Shown one piece after another: positions 48,152 to 55,374 of a DNA stretch of 64,000 bases. The stretch spans positions 806,001 through 870,000 of the forward strand of contig NC_013853.1 in the NCBI RefSeq assembly GCF_000027165.1, in the 5' to 3' direction. The number at the start of each line of letters is the position of its first letter. Position 1 is the stretch's first letter. The translations under genes were made by a program, and so were the position numbers. The DNA comes from Streptococcus mitis B6 (GTDB taxonomy: Bacteria; Bacillota; Bacilli; Lactobacillales; Streptococcaceae). The notes under the pieces are model-generated. The model was not told where the DNA came from. It saw only the letters and a list, made by a program, of their open reading frames with translations, and ran no database searches.

Positions 48152-48989
48152 GCATACAGATTTTATTTTAACTCCTATAACTACTATTTTGGAAGAAGCA
48201 GTTGCTGCAACTTCTAGTATTGGTGATGGAATTGAAACCTACCCTTTGTGTGATTATATTTTACAAGCTGTATTTCTGAAAATGACAGGTTTTCAAGAGC
48301 AAAAGATGAAATGTATTGCTTGGGAATTGGGAACAAATGATTTCGAGTTTCGATATTGGTGGTTAAAAGAAACTAAGTTAGGAACCTATTCATCATATGA
48401 CCAGAAAAATAGTATTTATAAAGAATTTTGTCAGGCACTTAAGAGAATAAATATAGATTTTGGTATAAATGAAATTAATAAACAGATTTTATTAGAGAAT
48501 ACTACTCAAAAGATTAATGAAATATTTAAAGATTCAAACCTAATTTCTTGGGTTCGTGCCGATTTTTCTTATTTTGTATCAGATGATTGGACTGATACTG
48601 ATCAATTTTTGAAAGATGAAAAAAATATGTTTGTGTCAATGCCAAACGAAAATAATAGACCTAAGAAGCCAGATAGAAAAGAAGGAGATAGTGAGCAAGG
48701 ATATGAAGATAAACTTAAGGACTATAATAGGAAATATACTAGTTACATTAAAAATAAAAAGCATAATTTAAAATGTAAGTATGAGAATGTTTTTAATCAA
48801 CGTAATCGATTGGCACATAATACTTTATCTTATCAGCAAAACTTACCGACATTAACTAAATTAGTTAATGAAACTCAAGAATCTAGAAATTATTTTATTT
48901 GGTTTGGACTGTTAACTTTAATTGATAATATTTTTATGGAATTGTATCGACTATATCAAGACGGATTGGAAGATAAGCTTGATTATTAA
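48144..48989 (+). CDS. HEPN-motif protein (MAE_28990-like), partner of the DUF262 gene
   Basis: A 281-residue protein of unknown function. Near residues 219-226 it has QRNRLAHN, fitting the HEPN ribonuclease motif R-x4-H (Arg220, His225) preceded by Asn/Gln; the C-terminal helices end at residue 281. The N-terminal PLCDYILQAVFLKMTGFQEQKMKCIAWEL is the kind of helical start seen in HEPN proteins annotated MAE_28990/MAE_18760-like, which frequently neighbour DUF262 genes. It starts with GTG inside the upstream gene (8-nt overlap), after AAGGAG, so it is translationally coupled. A role in RNA cleavage in phage defence is inference. Confidence 0.6.
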   Translation: MSKHTDFILTPITTILEEAVAATSSIGDGIETYPLCDYILQAVFLKMTGFQEQKMKCIAWELGTNDFEFRYWWLKETKLGTYSSYDQKNSIYKEFCQALKRINIDFGINEINKQILLENTTQKINEIFKDSNLISWVRADFSYFVSDDWTDTDQFLKDEKNMFVSMPNENNRPKKPDRKEGDSEQGYEDKLKDYNRKYTSYIKNKKHNLKCKYENVFNQRNRLAHNTLSYQQNLPTLTKLVNETQESRNYFIWFGLLTLIDNIFMELYRLYQDGLEDKLDY

Positions 48990-48991
48990 AA

Positions 48992-49108
48992 GAATAACTC
49001 ATCCCACACGAATAATCGTCTTTCCCAGTTTTAAAACAAGAAATCACACCTGAAGAATATCTTGTCTGGGGGAATAACTCAAAACACACATGTGTGTTTT
49101 GAGTTATT
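48992..49108 (+). repeat. 36-bp perfect palindrome and related repeat behind the HEPN gene
   Basis: At 49073-49108 AATAACTCAAAACACACA is followed at once by its exact complement, with no spacer. GAATAACTCA also occurs at 48992-49001, 80 bp earlier, and CCCAG...CTGGG with an inner ACAAGA/TCTTGT stem lies between. No T run follows, so it is not a standard terminator. It may be a transcription stop, an operator, or the scar of a mobile element. Confidence 0.65.
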
Positions 49109-49190
49109 GGAGTAAAATACGAGTATTTAGATATGTTCTGAATTATTTTAGGTCAAAAAATTAAAAATACATCATTGAAGGAGGAGTTTT

Positions 49191-49937
49191 ATGAAAAAAG
49201 AATATGGAATCACGAGTTTAACTGTACGCAATTTAGAAAACAACGAATTCTTCTAACTTCTATCTGAGAGCAAGGACGAGTCAGGGGCTTTTACAAAAGC
49301 CAATAAATCTGAGCAGGTTTATGTAACGAAGCTTAGGGATATGGAAAAACTTCTTGAGACCTTGCAAGTTGGTTTACACCGTTCCAAGGCCAGTCAAATG
49401 GTGGCTAGTCTGGAAGCCTCTGATCGTGAGCGTGATGATGCGCTTTCTACCTTGACAGACTTGGTCAAGGCCTTCTCTCGTGTCAAAGAGGCAGGTAGCA
49501 AGGAAGCTTACGACAAACTCAGCAAACTTTTCAAAAATTATGCTTGGTTAACGAGTATAAGCTGCGAAAAGGAGACAGAAGCTATTAACCATTTACTCAA
49601 GGAGCTAAAAGATACGGACTATCAAACTGCTCTTGCAACCCTACATTTGACAACTCATATAGAAACCTTGACAAAAGCGCAGTCTTAGTTTGAAAAAGCA
49701 TATAAGGAGCGCTTGGCTGAGCAAAAAGGCAAGGCACCTAGTCAAAACAAGGAAGTCCGTGCAAAACTACAAGAAATCTATGACTTCCTTGTGGATTTTA
49801 CTGAAATCAACGCCTACGCTTATCCTGAAAGAACTCATGTGGTCAATCTCCGCGATCACCTCAACACCATCCGCAGCCGCTACAAAAAACGCAAACCTGC
49901 TATGAAGGTAACGGAAGCAGTGGGGAGTGTTAATTAA
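49191..49937 (+). pseudogene. DUF6261-like helical protein with two in-frame stops
   Basis: A frame of about 248 codons begins at ATG 49191 behind GAAGGAGGAG. It is broken by TAA at 49254-49256 and TAG at 49686-49688, without frame change; after each stop the protein continues (LLSESKDESGAFTKANK; FEKAYKERLAEQKGKAP). The product is helical and charged, resembling DUF6261 proteins of unknown function. Gln would fit both stops (FFQLLSES and AQSQFEKAYKER), i.e. CAA to TAA and CAG to TAG. An in-frame ATG at 49341 could restart synthesis of a 115-residue middle piece. Confidence 0.75.
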
Positions 49938-49963
49938 GTCTGATAGATTTGGAGGAATAGAAG

Positions 49964-50338
49964 ATGATTATCAGACCTGCAAGCAGAAAAGATTGTCAAG
50001 CTATTTATAGCCTTTATCAAAGTGAAAAATGGCTTTCTTTTACAGAGGAAAAAGTGACATCTCTATTTTCAACAAATCTGTCTCATTACTTGGTGCTTGA
50101 AGAGGACCAGAAAATTCTTGGCTTTGCCCGTTATCTGACGGATGAAGTGATGACGACCTTTTTAGCTGAAATAATTATTGATAAATCCCACCGCAGAAAA
50201 GGACTGGGACAGCAGCTGATTGAGGAGATCCACAAAAAATATCCTTTGACACGGATTGAATTAATATCTGAAGCAGATGGATTTTATCGGTCAATAAGTT
50301 TTAAGCCTGTTGGTACAGGATTTAGAAAATCTGAATGA
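49964..50338 (+). CDS. GNAT family acetyltransferase
   Basis: A compact 124-residue GNAT protein; substrate unknown. The start MIIRPASRKDCQAIYSLYQSEKWLSF, the core FLAEIIIDKSHRRKGLGQQLIEEI (acyl-CoA-binding R-R-K-G-x-G) and the end GFYRSISFKPVG are all family-like. GGAGGAATAG precedes the ATG. Its stop overlaps the remnant frame that follows. It appears intact, unlike its neighbours. Confidence 0.87.
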   Translation: MIIRPASRKDCQAIYSLYQSEKWLSFTEEKVTSLFSTNLSHYLVLEEDQKILGFARYLTDEVMTTFLAEIIIDKSHRRKGLGQQLIEEIHKKYPLTRIELISEADGFYRSISFKPVGTGFRKSE

Positions 50339-50547
50339 AAGGAGACAGCCAAGCCTGTCTAGACTTTGCTTTTCAGCAAGCTGGCTTGTCAGAAGTTTAC
50401 TCTTTTACATTCTTACTCAATCAACTTTCGCAAAAAGTCATGCAAAAACTGAGCATGGAATTTGTCAAAGAATTTGATAATGAAAAAGTTCCAGCAGACA
50501 GTCCACTTTATAGACATGTCCTCTACAGAATCAAGAGTTTCCACTAA
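50335..50547 (+). pseudogene. C-terminal remnant of a RimJ/RimL-type acetyltransferase
   Basis: A 70-codon frame that looks like the last third of a GNAT enzyme: ACLDFAFQQAGLSEVYSFTFLLN-x-SQKVMQKLSMEFV matches the end of RimJ/RimL proteins (NxxSxxVxxKLGM), but the N-terminal two thirds and the acetyl-CoA loop are missing. Its ATG lies in the stop of the previous GNAT gene (ATGA), as if a deletion joined the two. Not expected to be active. Confidence 0.7.
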
Positions 50548-50563
50548 AAAGGCAGGTATCAAC

Positions 50564-51385
50564 ATGAGAACTGAAACAGAAATGCTCGATGTAATTTTAA
50601 AGACTGCTGAAACCTTACAAGTTGCGGCTGTCGCCATGTCTGGTTCACGGACTGATACAAAAGCCTCAAAAGATGAATTTCAAGATTATGACGTAGTCTA
50701 TGTTGTAGAGAATCTGGACGAGCTGATTACAGATTTATCTTGGTTGGACCAGTTTGGCAAACGCATTATCGAGCAAGAAGTTGATCTTGGTCAACGTCGT
50801 CTATACCTCATGCTCTTTGAAGATGGAAATCGAATTGATCTAACCCTCTGTCCAAAACAACAAATTTAAGAGTGGGTAGATAGCGAAGCGGAATTCATAG
50901 TTTTAGAAGATAAGAAGGGCTTATTTGAGTACTATTCTCCCAGTCCTCAGCGTTTCTGGATGAGTTCAACTAGTGAGACAGATTTTAAAAATTCCTGCAA
51001 TGAATTTTGGTGGGTGTCGGCCTACGTGGTTAAAGGAATTTGTCGTAATCAGCTCATCTACGCGATAGACCATCTCTATGGCATTTGTCAACAAGAACTC
51101 CTAAAAGTCTTAGCTTGGCGGGTAGCAAGTGATAGGGGAGCAGTTGACATCGGTAAAAATTACAAGTACCTCTTTAACTATTTGCCTGCTGAGAAAGAGA
51201 AGGAATTCTCGAATATGCTTGATTTTTCAAGTTTAGATAAAATAACTCAGTCTTTGTTTATTACGATGAAATTTTTCCACCAAGAGGCTCAGTTTCTTGC
51301 TCAAAAAATGGGCTTTGCTTACGATAAAGAAGTGGCTGAGAAAATGATGAGATATGCTGAGGAAAGACTTCAAAACACTATGTAA
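50564..51385 (+). pseudogene. ANT(6)-like aminoglycoside adenylyltransferase, interrupted by one ochre codon
   Basis: Resembles streptococcal/AadK-type 6-adenylyltransferases. The first part has the nucleotidyltransferase motif MSGSRTDTKASKDEFQDYDVVYVV (GSR then D-x-D) and DGNRIDLTLCP; a TAA at 50867-50869 follows, then the frame continues as EWVDSEAEFIVLEDKKGLF, NEFWWVSAYVVKGI and the helical C-terminal domain. Gln would fit the stop. The family's normal length (about 280) is recovered when read through. I recall an 'ant' gene in the parE-parC gap of viridans streptococci; here it is broken, so aminoglycoside modification is unlikely. Confidence 0.82.
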
Positions 51386-51416
51386 ATAAAGAACCTAAAT
51401 TATAACTTTAAACTAC

Positions 51417-51565
51417 AGAAAGGATAGTTTGGTTACTTATCGTAACTGAATACGGGACGAATTCTTAGGAAAAGAGAGAAATCGTCTTGGGTTCATAGAA
51501 CCTTACATCGATTTCCTATTTTTCTACAGAAATTTTCGGCAAGCCAAATCGTCCCTTTGTATCTT
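51417..51565 (+). ncRNA. structured RNA repeat, copy D
   Basis: Begins AGAAAGGATA; hairpin GTTAC-TTATC-GTAAC; the string ACTGAATACGGG (identical in copy C); helix GGGACG/CGTCCC; central hairpin AAATCG/CGATTT with an inner GGTTC/GAACC; box CCTATTTTTC; closing TATCTT that can pair with AGGATA. No ATG follows; copy E comes next. Confidence 0.62.
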
Positions 51566-51605
51566 AACTGAACACCTTTTCTGTAAAAACCTACTCTACA
51601 TTCTT

Positions 51606-51720
51606 TGAAAGGAGTTGAACACGCCCTAGATACTGTGTGAAAAAGATAAATTCTCTTGTGAGCATCGCTAACTGCAAGAATTTTCTATTTTCACTTGATA
51701 TTTTACGGGCTCTGTATCCT
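51606..51720 (+). ncRNA. structured RNA repeat, copy E, in front of parC
   Basis: Begins GAAAGGAG, then TTGAACACG; helix GCCC/GGGC; GTGTGAAAAAGAT pairing with TTTTCAC; central hairpin AAATTCT/AGAATTT; box CTATTTTCAC; closing TATCCT that can pair with AGGA of the first line. The parC ATG is two bases on, with no ribosome site between. The 337-bp interval 51386-51722 is filled by D and E. Confidence 0.6.
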
Positions 51721-51722
51721 AT

Positions 51723-54194
51723 ATGAGTAACATTCAAAATATGTCCCTGGAGGACATTATGGGAGAGCGCTTTGGTCGCTACTCCAAATATATTATTCAA
51801 GACCGGGCTTTGCCAGACATTCGGGATGGATTGAAGCCGGTTCAGCGCCGCATTCTTTATTCGATGAATAAGGATGGCAATACCTTTGACAAGAGCTACC
51901 GCAAGTCGGCCAAGTCTGTCGGGAACATCATGGGGAATTTCCATCCACACGGTGATAGTTCTATCTATGATGCTATGGTTCGTATGTCTCAGGATTGGAA
52001 AAATCGTGAGATTTTGGTCGAAATGCACGGTAATAACGGTTCTATGGACGGAGATCCACCTGCGGCTATGCGTTATACCGAGGCTCGCTTGTCTGAGATT
52101 GCTGGTTATCTTCTTCAGGATATCGAGAAAAAGACCGTTCCTTTTGCTTGGAACTTTGACGATACCGAGAAAGAGCCGACTGTTTTACCAGCAGCCTTTC
52201 CAAACCTTTTGGTTAATGGTTCGACTGGGATTTCAGCTGGATATGCGACAGATATTCCACCGCATAATTTAGCTGAGGTCATTGATGCTGCGGTTTACAT
52301 GATTGACCACCCAACTGCCAAGGTTGATAAACTCATGGAATTCTTGCCTGGACCAGACTTCCCGACTGGAGGGATTATCCAGGGTCGTGATGAAATCAAG
52401 AAGGCTTACGAAACTGGTAAGGGGCGCGTGGTTGTTCGTTCCAAGACTGAGGTTGAAAAGCTAAAAGGTGGTAAGGAACAAATCGTTATTACTGAGATTC
52501 CTTATGAAATCAACAAGGCCAATCTGGTTAAGAAAATCGATGATGTTCGTGTCAATAATAAGGTAGCTGGTATTGCTGAAGTTCGTGATGAGTCTGACCG
52601 TGACGGTCTTCGTATCGCTATTGAACTTAAGAAAGACGCTAATACGGAGCTTGTTCTCAACTACCTATTTAAGTACACCGACCTACAAATCAACTACAAC
52701 TTTAATATGGTGGCGATTGACAATTTCACCCCTCGTCAGGTTGGGATTGTTCCAATTCTGTCTAGCTACATCGCCCACCGTCGCGAAGTGATTTTGGCGC
52801 GTTCCCGCTTTGACAAGGAAAAGGCTGAGAAACGTCTCCATATTGTCGAAGGTTTGATTCGCGTGATTTCAATTTTGGATGAAGTCATTGCCCTTATCCG
52901 TGCTTCTGAGAATAAGGCGGACGCCAAGGAAAATCTCAAAGTTAGCTATGATTTTACGGAAGAACAGGCTGAGGCTATCGTAACCTTGCAACTGTACCGT
53001 TTGACCAATACAGATGTCGTTGTCTTGCAGGAAGAAGAAGCAGAACTTCGTGAAAAGATTGCCATGCTTGCGGCGATTATCGGTGATGAACGGACCATGT
53101 ACAATCTCATGAAGAAAGAACTTCGTGAGGTTAAGAAGAAATTTGCCACTCCGCGTTTGAGTAGCTTGGAAGACACTGCGAAAGTAATCGAGATTGATAC
53201 AGCTAGTCTGATTGCCGAGGAAGATACCTATGTCAGCGTGACCAAGGCAGGTTACATCAAGCGTACCAGCACACGTTCCTTTGCGGCATCCACTCTGGAA
53301 GAAATTGGCAAACGTGATGATGACCGTTTGATCTTTGTACAAGCTGCTAAGACAACACAGCATCTTTTGATGTTCACGACTCTTGGAAATGTCATCTATC
53401 GACCAATACATGAGTTGGCAGATACTCGCTGGAAGGACATTGGAGAGCATCTGAGCCAGACCATTACAAACTTCGAAACGAACGAAGAAATCCTCTATGT
53501 GGAAGTCGTGGATCAGTTTGATGATGCGACAACCTACTTTGCGGCGACTCGTCTCGGTCAAATCAAGCGTGTAGAACGCAAAGAATTCTCTCCATGGCGA
53601 ACCTACAAGTCTAAGTCTGTCAAGTATGCCAAGTTGAAAGATGATACGGACCAGATTGTAGCAGTGGCTCCAATTAAACTGGATGATGTTCTTTTGATTA
53701 GCCAAAATGGTTATGCCCTGCGTTTCAATATCGAAGAGGTTCCAGTTGTCGGTGCTAAGGCTGCAGGTGTCAAGACTATGAATTTGAAAGAAGATGATGT
53801 CCTCCAATCTGCCTTTATCTGTAATACCTCATCCTTCTACCTCTTGACCCAACGTGGAAGTTTGAAACGTGTTTCTATTGACGAAATTCCGGCAACCAGC
53901 CGTGCCAAACGTGGGTTACAAGTTTTGCGTGAGCTAAAAAATAAACCGCATCGTGTCTTCTTGGCAGGAGCAGTTGCAGAGCAAGGATTTATAGGTGATC
54001 TCTTCAGTACAGATATGGAAGAGAACGACCAAACTCTGCTTGTTCAATCAAACAAAGGAACAATCTATGAAAGCCGATTGCAAGACTTGAACCTGTCAGA
54101 ACGCACTAGCAACGGAAGCTTTATTTCTGATACTATTTCTGATGAAGAAGTTTTTGACGCTTATCTTAAAGAAGTATTTACAGAAGCCAAATAA
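51723..54194 (+). CDS. parC: ParC, topoisomerase IV subunit A
   Basis: DNA-breaking subunit of topoisomerase IV (823 residues). The quinolone-resistance region reads HPHGDSSIYDAMVRM with wild-type Ser79 and Asp83, and the catalytic Tyr is Tyr118 in AMRYTEARL; Lys137 is unchanged. Residues 52 and 91 are Gly and Asp, which I recall as commensal-type alleles where pneumococci have Ser and Asn. The C-terminal half has the six-bladed pinwheel repeats (for example TKAGYIKRTS, TRLGQIKRVERKEF, QRGSLKRVS). No ribosome site lies near the ATG. A terminator follows. Confidence 0.97.
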   Translation: MSNIQNMSLEDIMGERFGRYSKYIIQDRALPDIRDGLKPVQRRILYSMNKDGNTFDKSYRKSAKSVGNIMGNFHPHGDSSIYDAMVRMSQDWKNREILVEMHGNNGSMDGDPPAAMRYTEARLSEIAGYLLQDIEKKTVPFAWNFDDTEKEPTVLPAAFPNLLVNGSTGISAGYATDIPPHNLAEVIDAAVYMIDHPTAKVDKLMEFLPGPDFPTGGIIQGRDEIKKAYETGKGRVVVRSKTEVEKLKGGKEQIVITEIPYEINKANLVKKIDDVRVNNKVAGIAEVRDESDRDGLRIAIELKKDANTELVLNYLFKYTDLQINYNFNMVAIDNFTPRQVGIVPILSSYIAHRREVILARSRFDKEKAEKRLHIVEGLIRVISILDEVIALIRASENKADAKENLKVSYDFTEEQAEAIVTLQLYRLTNTDVVVLQEEEAELREKIAMLAAIIGDERTMYNLMKKELREVKKKFATPRLSSLEDTAKVIEIDTASLIAEEDTYVSVTKAGYIKRTSTRSFAASTLEEIGKRDDDRLIFVQAAKTTQHLLMFTTLGNVIYRPIHELADTRWKDIGEHLSQTITNFETNEEILYVEVVDQFDDATTYFAATRLGQIKRVERKEFSPWRTYKSKSVKYAKLKDDTDQIVAVAPIKLDDVLLISQNGYALRFNIEEVPVVGAKAAGVKTMNLKEDDVLQSAFICNTSSFYLLTQRGSLKRVSIDEIPATSRAKRGLQVLRELKNKPHRVFLAGAVAEQGFIGDLFSTDMEENDQTLLVQSNKGTIYESRLQDLNLSERTSNGSFISDTISDEEVFDAYLKEVFTEAK

Positions 54195-54202
54195 GTGAAA
54201 TG

Positions 54203-54233
54203 AAGAATCAGTTCTAAGAGCTGGTTCTTTTTT
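54203..54233 (+). terminator. parC terminator
   Basis: AAGAATCAGTTCT-AAG-AGCTGGTTCTTTTTT, a stem with one or two wobble pairs and six T. Confidence 0.83.
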
Positions 54234-54241
54234 ATTGAAGA

Positions 54242-54295
54242 AATTTTCTGAAAATTACAAAATATACTTGCTATTTTAGAAAAATAGTGTAGAAT
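54242..54295 (+). promoter_or_regulatory. ilvE promoter with a perfect CodY box
   Basis: AATTTTCTGAAAATT (54242-54256) matches the CodY consensus AATTTTCWGAAAATT at all 15 positions. It is followed by TTGCTA (54268-54273), 16 bp, and TAGAAT (54290-54295). CodY bound with branched-chain amino acids would repress ilvE. Confidence 0.88.
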
Positions 54296-54329
54296 AAAAG
54301 AAATAGGTTTTTAGAATAAGGAGTGGAAT

Positions 54330-55352
54330 ATGACAGTAACGATTGATTGGGAAAACCTTGGTTTCTCCTATATGAAATTACCTTATCGCTATATTGCTCA
54401 TTTTAAAAATGGACAATGGAATCAAGGAGAACTTACAGAAGATGCAACCTTGCATATTTCAGAGTCTTCTCCAAGTCTTCACTATGGTCAACAAGCCTTT
54501 GAAGGTTTGAAAGCTTACCGTACTAAGGATGGCAGTGTTCAACTGTTCCGTCCTGACGAAAATGCCAAACGCCTCCAACGTACTTGTGATCGTCTCTTGA
54601 TGCCACAAGTTTCAACAGAAATGTTTGTAGAAGCTTGTAAGGCAGTTGTTCGTGCGAATGAAGAATACGTACCACCATACGGAACAGGTGGGACCCTATA
54701 TCTTCGCCCTCTTTTGATTGGTGTTGGAGATATTATTGGGGTTAAACCAGCAGAAGAGTATATTTTCACCATCTTTGCCATGCCAGTTGGAAATTACTTT
54801 AAGGGTGGTTTGGTCCCAACCAACTTCTTGATTCAGGATGAATACGACCGTGCCGCTCCAAATGGTACTGGTGCGGCTAAGGTTGGTGGGAACTATGCTG
54901 CCAGTCTCTTGCCAGGGAAATTGGCTAAGTCACGTCATTTCTCAGATGTTATCTATCTAGACCCATCAACTCATACAAAGATTGAAGAAGTCGGATCAGC
55001 TAACTTCTTTGGAATTACAGCTGATAATGAATTTGTAACACCATTGAGTCCATCTATCTTGCCATCTATTACCAAGTACTCTTTGCTTTATTTGGCAGAA
55101 CATCGCTTGGGCTTAACTCCTATTGAAGGAGATGTTCCAATTGATAACCTTGACCGTTTTGTAGAGGCAGGTGCCTGTGGAACAGCAGCGGTTATTTCTC
55201 CAATTGGAGGCATTCAGCACGGTGAGGATTTCCATGTATTCTATAGTGAAACAGAAGTAGGACCTGTGACTCGCAAACTCTATGATGAATTGACAGGTAT
55301 TCAGTTTGGTGATATTGAAGCGCCAGAAGGTTGGATTGTAAAAGTAGATTAA
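54330..55352 (+). CDS. ilvE: IlvE, branched-chain amino acid aminotransferase
   Basis: PLP-dependent class IV transaminase for the last step of Leu, Ile and Val synthesis (and the first of breakdown). 340 residues. HYGQQAFEGLKAYRT at the start, the PLP Lys in AAKVGGNYAASL, KIEEVGSANFFGI, and ACGTAAVISPIG (phosphate cup) are seen. AAGGAGTGG gives the ribosome site. It is under CodY control. A lipoprotein gene of the oligopeptide family follows after 22 nt and may be co-transcribed, so amino-acid supply and peptide uptake would go together. Confidence 0.96.
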   Translation: MTVTIDWENLGFSYMKLPYRYIAHFKNGQWNQGELTEDATLHISESSPSLHYGQQAFEGLKAYRTKDGSVQLFRPDENAKRLQRTCDRLLMPQVSTEMFVEACKAVVRANEEYVPPYGTGGTLYLRPLLIGVGDIIGVKPAEEYIFTIFAMPVGNYFKGGLVPTNFLIQDEYDRAAPNGTGAAKVGGNYAASLLPGKLAKSRHFSDVIYLDPSTHTKIEEVGSANFFGITADNEFVTPLSPSILPSITKYSLLYLAEHRLGLTPIEGDVPIDNLDRFVEAGACGTAAVISPIGGIQHGEDFHVFYSETEVGPVTRKLYDELTGIQFGDIEAPEGWIVKVD

Positions 55353-55374
55353 AATAAACAAAAGGAGATTTTTG

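Noticed and set aside
36005..50869. Recoding of TAG/TAA as glutamine
   Set aside because: The core genes end normally at TAA, TAG and TGA, only accessory genes are affected, and the tRNA-Gln in this window carries the ordinary TTG anticodon; decay is simpler.
51955..52150. Quinolone-resistance substitutions in ParC
   Set aside because: Ser79, Asp83 and Lys137 are wild type; only neutral-looking Gly52 and Asp91 differ from pneumococcus.
52869..53807. 312-codon open frame antisense to parC
   Set aside because: It lies fully inside the parC coding sequence, has no ribosome site or recognisable domain, and follows from codon bias of the real gene.
54203..54330. T-box or amino-acid riboswitch before ilvE
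   Set aside because: The leader is short and has no T-box sequence or specifier loop; a CodY box and a normal promoter explain the control.
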